64,000 bases of DNA from Weizmannia acidilactici (lineage in GTDB: Bacteria > Bacillota > Bacilli > Bacillales > Bacillaceae_C): the NCBI RefSeq assembly GCF_008974225.1, contig NZ_BKZR01000011.1:14426-78425 (forward strand), in the 5' to 3' direction. Both the position numbers and the translations under genes were made by a program. The notes below the pieces were generated by a model that searched no databases, had not been told where the DNA came from, and saw nothing but the letters and a program-made list of their open reading frames with translations. Below, one piece after another: positions 1 to 8,482 of this stretch. The first letter of the stretch is position 1. The number at the start of each line of letters is the position of its first letter.

Positions 1-309
1 GACCTGCGCCTGAAAGCCTTCCAAAAACCGCACGAGGTCATGGGTTACCTCTTCGCTGATCCTCCTGACAAAAATTGGTTTATCCAGTTCGCTTGCAATA
101 TAAGCTCCCTGATGCGTGATCAGCGAAGAATTCAGCTTCAACATTTTCGCAATGCGATGGGCCGATGCGAAGTTTTTTGAAGTGATCAGCGTAACCGCGA
201 TACCTTTTCCGCCCGCATACTCAATAGCCTCTTTTGTCGCTCTGCTGATGCGGCCGTTGTCCTGCAGCAATGTCCCCTCAATATTCAAGGCCAACATTTT
301 ATAGATCAT
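1..309 (-). CDS. yhaX: HAD-family hydrolase-like protein, YhaX type (3' end outside window)
   Basis: Only the first 103 codons are present; the gene runs off the left edge. It starts at ATG 309 behind a GAGGGGGA ribosome site. The N-terminus reads like a Cof-type HAD phosphatase, but the motif that should be DxDGT is NIEGT, so the nucleophile aspartate is Asn and the acid/base aspartate is Glu. I recall B. subtilis YhaX having a similar Asn there, and yhaX lies near yheA in B. subtilis, which supports the name. The usual phosphatase chemistry is doubtful with this motif. A binding or structural role is possible. The family fold call is firm; the exact orthology is less so. Confidence 0.65.
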   Translation of the reverse strand, partial: MIYKMLALNIEGTLLQDNGRISRATKEAIEYAGGKGIAVTLITSKNFASAHRIAKMLKLNSSLITHQGAYIASELDKPIFVRRISEEVTHDLVRFLEGFQAQV

Positions 310-430
310 GGATGCTCCCCCTCTTCAAGATGCTCTCAAGCGCTTGAGAAAATCTTTCAAACAGCCTGCTTCTTTTATAGATGTATGAGAGAAGGGGGAA
401 AAATAGAACTTCCGCTTGTTCCGCCTGCCC

Positions 431-778
431 TTATTTCCCGGCATACAATTCTTCGATCGGCTTTACCAAAATTTTATTGATTTCATTCAAAACGGCGCTC
501 AGCCGCTGTTCGGCGTTGATCAGCTGTACAATCGCCAGATTTGCCTGGGCGGCAGCCATGGATGCCTGCGCCTGTTTTGCCTCCTCTTCTGTGATCGGCA
601 GGCCCTGCACCTGTTTCTCCTGAAGCTTGAGCTGAAGATGGCGGAAATGGTCAAATAGCGCCTTTGCCCCGCTATTTGCCTGGACGTTTTCATACGCCTG
701 CTTCAGTGTGGCAAACTCGCCGCTGTTTCTGATCCCTTTTTCGAGCATATAAGCATATTCATATAAATTCGCTGGCAC
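431..778 (-). CDS. yheA: YheA, YlbF/YmcA-like helical protein (UPF0342)
   Basis: A 115-residue, mostly helical protein with heptad-like charge patterns and no membrane segment. The sequence and length fit UPF0342/YheA, relatives of the YlbF-YmcA-YaaT group. It starts at GTG 778 preceded by a GGGGT ribosome site. It sits between yhaX and yheB, all on the minus strand, as in B. subtilis. A biochemical function for YheA is not established. Relatives of the family take part in RNA processing and sporulation control, which cannot be transferred safely. Confidence 0.8.
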   Translation of the reverse strand: MPANLYEYAYMLEKGIRNSGEFATLKQAYENVQANSGAKALFDHFRHLQLKLQEKQVQGLPITEEEAKQAQASMAAAQANLAIVQLINAEQRLSAVLNEINKILVKPIEELYAGK

Positions 779-846
779 TCAAAAACCCCCTGTCAATCAT
801 GCTTTCCATACACAGTATGGTTTTGCCGTCGTTTTGCTACAAATGA

Positions 847-1980
847 TTACACAATCAGCGCAATGATGCCCTGGATGATGCCGATGAGGCCGCCCAATAA
901 TGCCCCTAAGTACGTAATCATTGTAAATTCGCGCGAGGTAATGCCGAGAATGAGCACTTCAAGCCGCTCAAGCGGAAAGGACTCCACTTCCTGTCGTACA
1001 AGTTCTGCCACCTGCAGTTTCCGGATAATCTGATAGACCTTTCCGCTTAAAAAGAGCAGCCCTTTTTCCGTTAATTTCGGGATCCATTCATCCAAAATTT
1101 TTTCTTGATAACGGGATACAAACGCCTGTACCGGTATGCCCAATAAACGCCCAACAGGGACAAGCGAAAAAAGTTTTTCATCCAGCCAACCTATGATTTC
1201 TTCATCGGGGAGATCCGGCAAGAGTTCCCCAATCGGCTTTTCTTTGATACCGGACCATTCTTTTTCAAGCATTTCCACAATTGTCGCTTTCGTGCCGGGT
1301 TCCCGCAGCGCCTTGACGATTTCCGGCTGGATTTTATCCGCGATGGAAAGATTGCCGATGAACCTTTTTACCATGGCGCCGATCATGCCGCGGTCATCTA
1401 GAAAATGGCCGATCATCCCTTCTATTTTTCCGTGTCCTTGGGAGCTGGAAATGTAATCGCAAATCCGGCCAATGATCAAATCGGCCAGATCCGGGATTTT
1501 TTTCCCGGCTTTTTCGACCACCGCTTCCGGCAAAAGCTCCCAGAGGTTTTGTGAAAAAAGCGATTTTTTCTCCTGGCCGTACCGGATTCGGATATTTTTT
1601 GTTATCCAGCTTTTCACTTTTTCTTCCTGCAGATCAATGTTAAAAAAAGCGGCCATTTGCGGAATTGTCCATTTTGAATCCAGCCATTGCAAAAAAGCAT
1701 CCTTCAGCCATTGCTTCGTCTCGTTTTGAAACGGCGCCGACAGCAGCTTTTTTTCAATACTTTCCGGCGTGACCAAATGGCGGACGACCATTTCCCCGAG
1801 CTGCCTCGCAATTTCGTCCCTGCGTTTCGGAATTAAACCGGGCGTAAACGGAAGCTTCCATTTTTTAATATAAACCGCCTGAAACGGCCGAAATAGCATC
1901 TTGATGGCCAAATAATTCGTAAATCCGCCGATCACCGCCCCCACGACCGCCATAAAAAGGATTTCCAATAATGCATGCAT
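847..1980 (-). CDS. yheB: YheB, DUF445 membrane protein
   Basis: 377 residues from ATG 1980. A TTG two codons upstream overlaps the AGGATGG ribosome site, so the ATG is preferred. There is a hydrophobic segment at each end (about residues 5-30 and the last 25) with a long soluble helical region between, the DUF445 pattern. The N-terminal part contains a short Gly-rich stretch (VVGAVIGGFTNYLAIKMLF). It lies downstream of a terminator-like hairpin at 2114-2140 and is followed by yheA with a 68-bp gap. YheB is a conserved Bacillus membrane protein of unknown function. Its linkage to yheC/yheD suggests a sporulation setting. Confidence 0.85.
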   Translation of the reverse strand: MHALLEILFMAVVGAVIGGFTNYLAIKMLFRPFQAVYIKKWKLPFTPGLIPKRRDEIARQLGEMVVRHLVTPESIEKKLLSAPFQNETKQWLKDAFLQWLDSKWTIPQMAAFFNIDLQEEKVKSWITKNIRIRYGQEKKSLFSQNLWELLPEAVVEKAGKKIPDLADLIIGRICDYISSSQGHGKIEGMIGHFLDDRGMIGAMVKRFIGNLSIADKIQPEIVKALREPGTKATIVEMLEKEWSGIKEKPIGELLPDLPDEEIIGWLDEKLFSLVPVGRLLGIPVQAFVSRYQEKILDEWIPKLTEKGLLFLSGKVYQIIRKLQVAELVRQEVESFPLERLEVLILGITSREFTMITYLGALLGGLIGIIQGIIALIV

Positions 1981-2105
1981 GTGCAACCATCCTATTCTGT
2001 TGAATTCGTTTCATAAAAGGTTCAGTGATTCGCCTTAAAGCGGTACGGGCTTTTTCCATCCTTCGCCAATTTTGCAATCACTAATTATCTCGGAAGAACC
2101 CGGCC

Positions 2106-2140
2106 CAATGAAAAAATACCCTTTTTCCGGCAGGGTATTT
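2106..2140 (-). terminator. Intrinsic terminator/attenuator-like hairpin in yheB leader
   Basis: A 9-bp perfect stem (2114-2122 with 2132-2140) and, reading the minus strand, a run of six T directly after it. No minus-strand gene lies immediately upstream, so it stands alone in the yheB leader between divergent genes. Confidence 0.5.
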
Positions 2141-2277
2141 CAAAAATGCGTTTTTTCTTCGAACCCTTTTCCAGTACTAATCATAAGATATCAGCAAAAG
2201 CCCAAAGAAGTCAAAAATGTTCCGGATCCTTGCGGAGAATGGCAGACGCTTCTTTGCGGAACATGGAGGGGACCGCG

Positions 2278-3612
2278 GTGGAATGCACCATTGAAATCCG
2301 GCCGCATGATCGTGAACGTGGATCGGCAGAAATGCCGGAAAAGCTTTTGGCATCCCTCCGCATTTCTAATGGTGGGCATTTCGCACTCCGGTTCGGCGGG
2401 AAAACGGTGGACGTTAAAGTAAAAGCAGCAGCTGGGGAAGACGCCATCCTCCTTCTTTCCCGGGAGTACTTTGGAAGCCTTATGCTCTCGGATCCGCCCA
2501 CCCGGATGAAAGTCATTTTTCACGAAGGCATGCTGCATCTCGGCCCGGTCATTGCCGTCCTTACAGAAACGGGCAAAAATGGTCCTTCCGAAAACATCCA
2601 AGCGTTTTCCGAAGAACTGCACAGGTTTGTCGAAAAAGAAGGCGGCTGCCTTTATGTTGCGGGCTTGAATGCAAGTCCCGGCACAGGATACCGGTTTACG
2701 GGCACATCATGGTTAAAGGGCAATGTTCCCGCCCCTGACATCGTTTATAATCGTCTCCATGCCAGGCAGACAGAGAAAAGCCGGCTGTTCCAACAAAAAA
2801 CGGCAGATTGGAAAGAAAAGGGAATTGATGTTTTTAACTCAAATTATTTAACAAAATGGGAAGTTTACGAATGCTTGAAAGCAAACCCTTTATTACAAGC
2901 TTTTTTGCCCGCAACGTTCCGGTATGAAGCAAGCCTGCTTTCCGAAAAGCTCGATGAATTCGGGGAACTGTACGTAAAACCGGAAAATGGGAGCCAGGGG
3001 CGCGGCATCATCCGGCTCGCCAAAACGAAAAGCGGTTTTCTCCTCGAGCATAATCTCAAAGAAGATGGCGTGCCGATCATTTTGCAAAACATGGATGAGG
3101 CCGCCATGAAAGCGGAAGCGCTGATCGGGCGGCGCCCTTATATGATCCAGCAGGGCATTCCGCTTGTCAGCCCTGGCGGTAGAAAAACCGACTTCCGGTT
3201 TCTTGCCTTTAAAAGCGGCGCTGCTGATTGGCACATTATCTCCGCGGTTGCAAGAATAGCCGCAGAAAGCGCAATGGTATCAAACCTCTCGCAGGGCGGA
3301 CTTGCGGTAAAACCATTGCCGCTTTTGCTTAGCAATTTCGGTAATAAAAAAGGGACGTTCGTATGGGGATTGATGCATGAATTGGCGGCAGCAGCCGCAA
3401 AAACAATCGACGCCAATGCAGACGGGCATTTCGCGGAACTTGGCATTGACATCGGGGCTGATAGGAACGGCAAACCATGGATCATTGAAGCAAATATCAA
3501 GCCTTCGAAATCCGCATTCGGACCGGCCCGCGGAATCCGCCCTTCTGTAAAAGCACTATACCATTATTGTTTATTTTTGTGGACAGAAAGGAGAACGTCA
3601 CATGCCGGATAA
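2278..3612 (+). CDS. YheC/YheD-family ATP-grasp spore protein, first of four
   Basis: The start is taken at GTG 2278 because GGAGGGG lies 7 bases upstream. In-frame ATGs at 2239 and 2263 have poorer sites. 444 residues. An N-terminal beta-rich segment is followed by an ATP-grasp fold with YVKPENGSQGRGI (nucleotide lysine and Gly loop), TDFRFLAFK, and the metal-binding IIEANIKPS near the C-terminus. It overlaps the next gene by 11 bases. YheC and YheD are coat-associated proteins made during sporulation in B. subtilis; their substrate is unknown. This copy resembles YheD more than YheC. It probably ligates a carboxylate to an amine, an inference from the fold. Confidence 0.8.
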   Translation: MECTIEIRPHDRERGSAEMPEKLLASLRISNGGHFALRFGGKTVDVKVKAAAGEDAILLLSREYFGSLMLSDPPTRMKVIFHEGMLHLGPVIAVLTETGKNGPSENIQAFSEELHRFVEKEGGCLYVAGLNASPGTGYRFTGTSWLKGNVPAPDIVYNRLHARQTEKSRLFQQKTADWKEKGIDVFNSNYLTKWEVYECLKANPLLQAFLPATFRYEASLLSEKLDEFGELYVKPENGSQGRGIIRLAKTKSGFLLEHNLKEDGVPIILQNMDEAAMKAEALIGRRPYMIQQGIPLVSPGGRKTDFRFLAFKSGAADWHIISAVARIAAESAMVSNLSQGGLAVKPLPLLLSNFGNKKGTFVWGLMHELAAAAAKTIDANADGHFAELGIDIGADRNGKPWIIEANIKPSKSAFGPARGIRPSVKALYHYCLFLWTERRTSHAG

Positions 3613-4711
3613 ACTTGGCATTCTCACACTAGATCCTGCGGGCCAGCAGGATTATTTTGAACAAATCGCGCAGTATTCGCAAAAATATGATGTAGAGCTT
3701 TATTTATTTTCTCCGCTTGAAGTCATCCCCGGAACGCAGATGGCAAAGGGCCTGAAATTTAATGCACCAGACGGCGAATGGAAGGAAGGCGCATTCCCGA
3801 TTCCCGACTGCCTTTATGACCGGTGTTTTTACGGCGAAGACCAGTTTTCGAAAGATGCCAAAAAAATCGTGTCATGGCTGAAAGAACGGATGGACATTAC
3901 GTTTTTAGGTTACGGGCTTCCAAATAAAGGAATCCTTTATGACCGGTTGAAATTTGATTCCAGAATTTCCCCGTATTTGCCGGAAACCGTGAAAGCAACC
4001 GGTTCCGATGATGTGTTGCGTGAGCTGAACAAATACCTTTCCGTCATTTTAAAACCGGCGAACGGCGCGCACGGGTATGCCGTTTATTCCCTCGAAAAAA
4101 GGAATGACGCCATTACCGTTAAAACGACGAAAAACGGGAACCTTGTTTCAAAAGATTTTATCAGTCTTGACACCTTCGAAAGCTGGCTTTTAACGCTCCT
4201 TTCCAAACACAACTTTTTGATTCAGGCTAAGCTTGGAAATACCGACCGGAAAAACCGGCCGTTTGACCTCCGCGTTTTTTTGCAGAAAGATAGAAATGGG
4301 CACTGGCGTGAAGTGGCAAGGGGCATCCGGACCGGGGTTGAAAACGGCATTTTGACGAACATGAGCGCGGGTGCCGTGGTTTCAACATTTGAAACATGGC
4401 AGCGGCAGACACCATATTTCAACCATGCCTATATCGAACAGGAAATTGCCGACTTAATGAAACAGTTGCCGCTTGCGCTTGAAGAAGCTTTCCACCCGCT
4501 GTTCGAACTTGGCGTTGATATCATCATTGCGCATGACCAGTCGATCTGGATACTGGATATCAATTCAAAACCGGGAAGAAAAATGATCGGCCTCCTTTAC
4601 CCGGAAAAACTCGGGCAAATGTATGAAGCGCCACTTGCATACTGCCGCTTTTTACAGGAAACAGCCATTGGCAAAGAAGGCAGCAGCCAAACTGCGCCAG
4701 CCGGGAAATAA
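3602..4711 (+). CDS. yheC: YheC-like ATP-grasp endospore coat-associated protein
   Basis: 369 residues, the length expected for YheC. It starts at ATG 3602 after AAAGGAGA and overlaps the preceding gene. Motifs in order: YDRCFYG, LPETVKAT, VILKPANGAHGYAVY, RPFDLRVFLQK, and WILDINSKPGRK at the C-terminus. The metal-binding triad is D-x-N here instead of the E-x-N of its neighbours, a conservative change that still allows catalysis. It is part of a four-gene same-strand run with overlapping or close junctions, so a single transcript is likely. The coat-associated role comes from B. subtilis YheC; the reaction is unknown. Confidence 0.8.
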   Translation: MPDKLGILTLDPAGQQDYFEQIAQYSQKYDVELYLFSPLEVIPGTQMAKGLKFNAPDGEWKEGAFPIPDCLYDRCFYGEDQFSKDAKKIVSWLKERMDITFLGYGLPNKGILYDRLKFDSRISPYLPETVKATGSDDVLRELNKYLSVILKPANGAHGYAVYSLEKRNDAITVKTTKNGNLVSKDFISLDTFESWLLTLLSKHNFLIQAKLGNTDRKNRPFDLRVFLQKDRNGHWREVARGIRTGVENGILTNMSAGAVVSTFETWQRQTPYFNHAYIEQEIADLMKQLPLALEEAFHPLFELGVDIIIAHDQSIWILDINSKPGRKMIGLLYPEKLGQMYEAPLAYCRFLQETAIGKEGSSQTAPAGK

Positions 4712-4775
4712 TGTGTAAAAAAGGCTGGGGCGGAATTGGCCGCGCCGTCTTCCATTCGAAATGAGGTGCTTAAAA

Positions 4776-6137
4776 ATGGCAAAAAAATATAAAATCGAGT
4801 TTTTTGACGAATCCGCCTCAATCCTCTACACCCCTTCAACCCTTGCTTTGCCAAAAAATATAAACAAAGCAGCTTTCGGTTCAAAAATCGTGCGGGCAAA
4901 AATTGAACCCCACCCGAACGGTCGCACCGTTTTTGCCGCCAGTACCGGTCTCGCGAACGAATTGCACATGCCAGCGTTTTTAACAGACATCCATTGTTTT
5001 CAAAGCAACCACATGCTATTGCTCGGGCCGCTCGTCGGTATTTTTACATCCGGCTTCACGCCTTTTGAAACCCGGCCGGCCGGGGCAAGGAGTAATATGT
5101 TTGCAAAGCTGCTGTCCGCCCAATCTGCTGCGGGAGTCGTGCCGTTCTTGTTTGGGGAAAAGCATATCGATTGGGAGCAGGGGTTCATCAACGGGTTTTT
5201 TTACGGAAAAGGTGGCTGGGAAAGCCGCACCGTCCCGTTTCCAAATGCAATTTATGACCGACTGCCGAACCGGAAAAGCGAGAAACTGAAAAATTCGCGG
5301 GAAGTCAAAGAAAAATTGGAGAAAGAATACTTTATCCCTTGGTATAATCCGGGATTTTTCAATAAGCTGGAGATCCACGAACAGCTGTTCCAGGACGTGT
5401 GGGCAAGCCGCTATTTGCCGGAAACCCACCCCCTTACATCATTCCACCAAATTGAGCGGATGCTGGCCGATTACGGGATGGTATACATTAAGCCAATGAA
5501 CGGGAGCCTCGGCCTCGGCGTACACCAAATTCTTTATGACCGTGCATCCGGGGCGTATTTTTGCAGATACCGCAATACTTGCAACCGTTTGTTAAAATTT
5601 GGGCGCTTGGAAACGCTAATGAACCATGTTTTTTCAAAAAAACAGTGGGACCGCCTGATCGTCCAGCAGGGAATTTTCCTGATCACCGATAACGGGCGGC
5701 CGGTGGATTTCCGTATTCATACGAATAAAGACGAGGAAGGAAATTGGCATGTGACAGCGGTTGCAGCGAAAGTTGCCGGCCCGGGAAGCCCGACGACTCA
5801 TATAAAAAACGGCGGTGAAGTAAAAACACTGGACGAGATTGCCGAAAACGAGGAGCAGCGAAAAAACTACCGGGACGTGCTTTCGGAAGCGGCGCTGGAA
5901 CTGGCGCGTGCGATTGATGAACATATCGACGGCATCATTGCGGAAATCGGTTTTGACCTTGGGATCGGAACGGATGGCAAAGTGTGGCTGTTTGAGGCGA
6001 ATTCAAAGCCCGGCCGCTCTATTTTTTCAAATCCTTCGTTGAAGGAATGCGATTTGCTGACGCGAAAAATGAGCTTATCATTTGCTGTTTATTTAACGGA
6101 ACGGCAGGTGGAAGCGCCCGGGGAAATGTTCCCATGA
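4776..6137 (+). CDS. yheD: YheD-like ATP-grasp endospore coat-associated protein
   Basis: 453 residues from ATG 4776, which has GAGGTG 7 bases upstream; an upstream in-frame ATG at 4761 overlaps that site. An N-terminal domain (to about residue 100) precedes the YheC/D ATP-grasp core: YIKPMNGSLGLGVH, PVDFRIHTNKD, TTHIKNGGEV, and WLFEANSKPGRS at the end. Length and order after yheC match B. subtilis YheD. The stop overlaps the start of the fourth paralogue in an ATGA junction, so they are translationally coupled. YheD is a sporulation-time coat-region protein; substrate unknown. Confidence 0.85.
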   Translation: MAKKYKIEFFDESASILYTPSTLALPKNINKAAFGSKIVRAKIEPHPNGRTVFAASTGLANELHMPAFLTDIHCFQSNHMLLLGPLVGIFTSGFTPFETRPAGARSNMFAKLLSAQSAAGVVPFLFGEKHIDWEQGFINGFFYGKGGWESRTVPFPNAIYDRLPNRKSEKLKNSREVKEKLEKEYFIPWYNPGFFNKLEIHEQLFQDVWASRYLPETHPLTSFHQIERMLADYGMVYIKPMNGSLGLGVHQILYDRASGAYFCRYRNTCNRLLKFGRLETLMNHVFSKKQWDRLIVQQGIFLITDNGRPVDFRIHTNKDEEGNWHVTAVAAKVAGPGSPTTHIKNGGEVKTLDEIAENEEQRKNYRDVLSEAALELARAIDEHIDGIIAEIGFDLGIGTDGKVWLFEANSKPGRSIFSNPSLKECDLLTRKMSLSFAVYLTERQVEAPGEMFP

Positions 6138-7324
6138 CAGTCGTCTATTTTGACCGTTCCAAAAAAATTTTTGCAAGGCGGCAAAAAACCCCGCTTTTTT
6201 GGGGGAAGGACAAAGAACTTCTTCCTTTTTCAGGCCAACTAAACAGGGAATGCAGTTTCCGCCTTGTCTTAAAAGGCGAAGCAGCCGGCCCGATTATCGG
6301 CATATTGGCTACAAAATCGCAAAAGGGGGTGATTTCAGGCAGCCGGGATTTTTATATCCGTATCCAGCAAAAACTGCAGGAAAAAGCGGGGGGCCTTTCT
6401 TTTTTATTCAGCTTGGAAGACATCCGGGGGGAAACCATCAACGGCCTTTTTTGGGATACAGGAAATGGAAAATGGCTGCGTGCCATTTTTCCCCTTCCAG
6501 ATACAGTCTACAACCGCATCTCTTCGCGGGAAGAGGAATTGGCGGAAAGTTTTCTTCAGTTTTCCGCCCTGCTCAAGCAAAAGGGCATCCCTTTTTTCAA
6601 CCCGCATTTTTTAAATAAATATCATTTGTACGAAACACTGCTGCAGCAGCCGGAGATTGCCCCTTTTCTTCCGGAAACGGTGCAGGTTACGGATCAGAAT
6701 CATTTTTACTGCTTTCTAGAGCAGCACCGCGATGTGTATGTAAAACCTGCTGCCCGCTCGCAAGGTTACGGAATCAGGCGCGTTATTCAGCATGAAAATG
6801 GGCAGTTTGAATACGCATGCCCCTATTCGAGCCGGAAATTTACTGATTTCGCGGCAGTATGGTGGGAAATTGGAAAGCTCCTTGAAAAAGAGGCTTACCT
6901 TGCCCAAAAAACTGTGCAGACTGTGCCTCTTGAAGGAAAAAAATACGACTACCGCGTCCACGCCCATTTTAACGGAAAACAGTACGAGGTGACAGGCGTC
7001 GGCATACGGTTGGCCCGCCCCGGGGGGATCACCACCCATACAGCAAAAGGCGGAGAAGCCGCACCGCTTCCGCCCGGCGCCAACACCAGCATTGTCAAGG
7101 AGATCACGCCGCTTATTGCGGCATGCGGCACGGCTTTATCAAAAGCATACGGTTTTTTCGGAGAATTCACCGCCGATATCGCGCCCGGGCTTGACGGAAG
7201 TCTTTACCTGTTTGAATTGAATGCCAAACCGATGGAATTTGATGAACCGGAAATAGAAGAGAAAAAAACGGAAAAACTTGTAGATTTGTTTTATATGCTT
7301 TCGGGATATGGGCCGGATGATTAA
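6134..7324 (+). CDS. YheC/YheD-family ATP-grasp protein, fourth of four
   Basis: 396 residues from ATG 6134, which overlaps the yheD stop by four bases; no start further upstream is needed. Core motifs: YVKPAARSQGYGIRR, KYDYRVHAHFNG, TTHTAKGGEAA and LFELNAKPME. The NGS of the nucleotide loop is ARS here. The C-terminal metal site keeps E-x-N. It lacks the longer N-terminal extension of YheD. No clear terminator follows; a PucR-type regulator gene starts 156 bases later. It is probably coat-associated like its neighbours; divergence between the four copies suggests distinct substrates or partners. Confidence 0.75.
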   Translation: MTVVYFDRSKKIFARRQKTPLFWGKDKELLPFSGQLNRECSFRLVLKGEAAGPIIGILATKSQKGVISGSRDFYIRIQQKLQEKAGGLSFLFSLEDIRGETINGLFWDTGNGKWLRAIFPLPDTVYNRISSREEELAESFLQFSALLKQKGIPFFNPHFLNKYHLYETLLQQPEIAPFLPETVQVTDQNHFYCFLEQHRDVYVKPAARSQGYGIRRVIQHENGQFEYACPYSSRKFTDFAAVWWEIGKLLEKEAYLAQKTVQTVPLEGKKYDYRVHAHFNGKQYEVTGVGIRLARPGGITTHTAKGGEAAPLPPGANTSIVKEITPLIAACGTALSKAYGFFGEFTADIAPGLDGSLYLFELNAKPMEFDEPEIEEKKTEKLVDLFYMLSGYGPDD

Positions 7325-7480
7325 CCGCTCCGGCACCATTCTCCCCCGGAATTCTTCCCCTGCCCCTTTTTGTCCTGGTTCTCTGACTGCTTCCAATCTT
7401 CCCGATTGAAACCATTTCCCGTTTTACAAAAATTGATTAAAATAGACTATATTCGATCAAGATATAGGGGGATCCGACAA

Positions 7481-8368
7481 ATGCTGGAAAGATTAAAAGC
7501 GCGTTATCCGAACGCCTGCTGTGCAGATGCCCCGATACCGATGAAACATATGGTTTGGTTTTGGCTGGAAGAAGAAAACCAGTATATAGGAATCGATCCC
7601 GGGGAACTGACCCGTGAAGAAATGCTTCTTCTTAAAACGGTTTTCCCAAAATTTTACGAAGAACAAGCTTTATTTGGCGAAGAGGCTTCCAAATGGTATG
7701 AATATCTTTTTTTGCCTGAAGCGCAGGCTCCTATTGAAAATGAAAATGCGATGTACCGCATCACCCAATTTTCCATTGCAAAAGAGGTGACGGACAGTTC
7801 CGAAGTCCAGGAAGCCTTAAAAAATATGTATGTGCACAATGTCACGGTTGCCATGATAAACAAGCGTGAGGGCATCATTATTGAAGAAAAAAATCAAACA
7901 GCGGCTGCTGAAGACGATCTGCAAGCTTCCATCCATGCATTCGAAAGCGATTTTTATATCCCGATTTCGCTGTATTTGGGGGAATTTAAGACAGTAAAAA
8001 CGATCAAACCGTATTTCCGGCTCGAGCAGCAGCTTTTTGAATTTGCCCTCAGCCGTCATAAAAAACCCGCTCTATATACGATGCATTCCGTGCTTCCCCT
8101 TTATTTGCTGGAGCATATGCCTGAAGGTGAAAAGAAGCTTCTGTTCGAATCACTGCTTGAAATCTTTAAAGAGGACCGGGATATGCTGCAAACGGTCAAA
8201 CTGTACCTGGAAAACTTTACAAATGCCAGTCTGACGGCAAAACAGCTGTTTATCCACCGTAATTCCCTGCAGTACCGTATTGAAAAATTTGAAGAAAAAT
8301 CGGGCCTGAATTTAAAAAATTTTACAAGCGCCATGCTCGCATACCTTGCATGCCTGCAAATCCAATAA
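7481..8368 (+). CDS. yxkF: PucR-type helix-turn-helix regulator, YxkF-like
   Basis: 295 residues from ATG 7481 (AGGGGGATC upstream). The C-terminal 60 residues contain LFIHRNSLQYRIEKFEEKSG, the PucR/CdaR-type helix-turn-helix. The N-terminal two thirds has no recognisable ligand domain. In B. subtilis yxkF lies near msmX, and the same pairing is seen here, so I use that name with reservation. A strong inverted repeat (8375-8423) separates it from msmX, so msmX is probably also transcribed separately. A role as a regulator of sugar uptake is an inference from the neighbour. Confidence 0.65.
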   Translation: MLERLKARYPNACCADAPIPMKHMVWFWLEEENQYIGIDPGELTREEMLLLKTVFPKFYEEQALFGEEASKWYEYLFLPEAQAPIENENAMYRITQFSIAKEVTDSSEVQEALKNMYVHNVTVAMINKREGIIIEEKNQTAAAEDDLQASIHAFESDFYIPISLYLGEFKTVKTIKPYFRLEQQLFEFALSRHKKPALYTMHSVLPLYLLEHMPEGEKKLLFESLLEIFKEDRDMLQTVKLYLENFTNASLTAKQLFIHRNSLQYRIEKFEEKSGLNLKNFTSAMLAYLACLQIQ

Positions 8369-8374
8369 CAGAAA

Positions 8375-8423
8375 ATGGGCAAGGTGCCGAAAATGTTTTC
8401 AAAATTTTGTGCACCTTGCCCAT
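8375..8423 (+). terminator. 13-bp perfect inverted repeat between yxkF and msmX
   Basis: ATGGGCAAGGTGC at 8375-8387 pairs perfectly with 8411-8423 across a 23-base A/T-rich loop. A long uracil run is missing, so it may be a weak terminator, an attenuator or an mRNA end stabiliser. Confidence 0.5.
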
Positions 8424-8482
8424 AACTTATTGAAAAGGCTTTCTTTATAATAAAGGTAACAAATTGAAGGAGGCTTTTGACA

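Noticed and set aside
2191..3500. Long antisense frames over the YheC/YheD genes
   Set aside because: They are shadow frames of GC-biased codons with no ribosome sites or recognisable domains.
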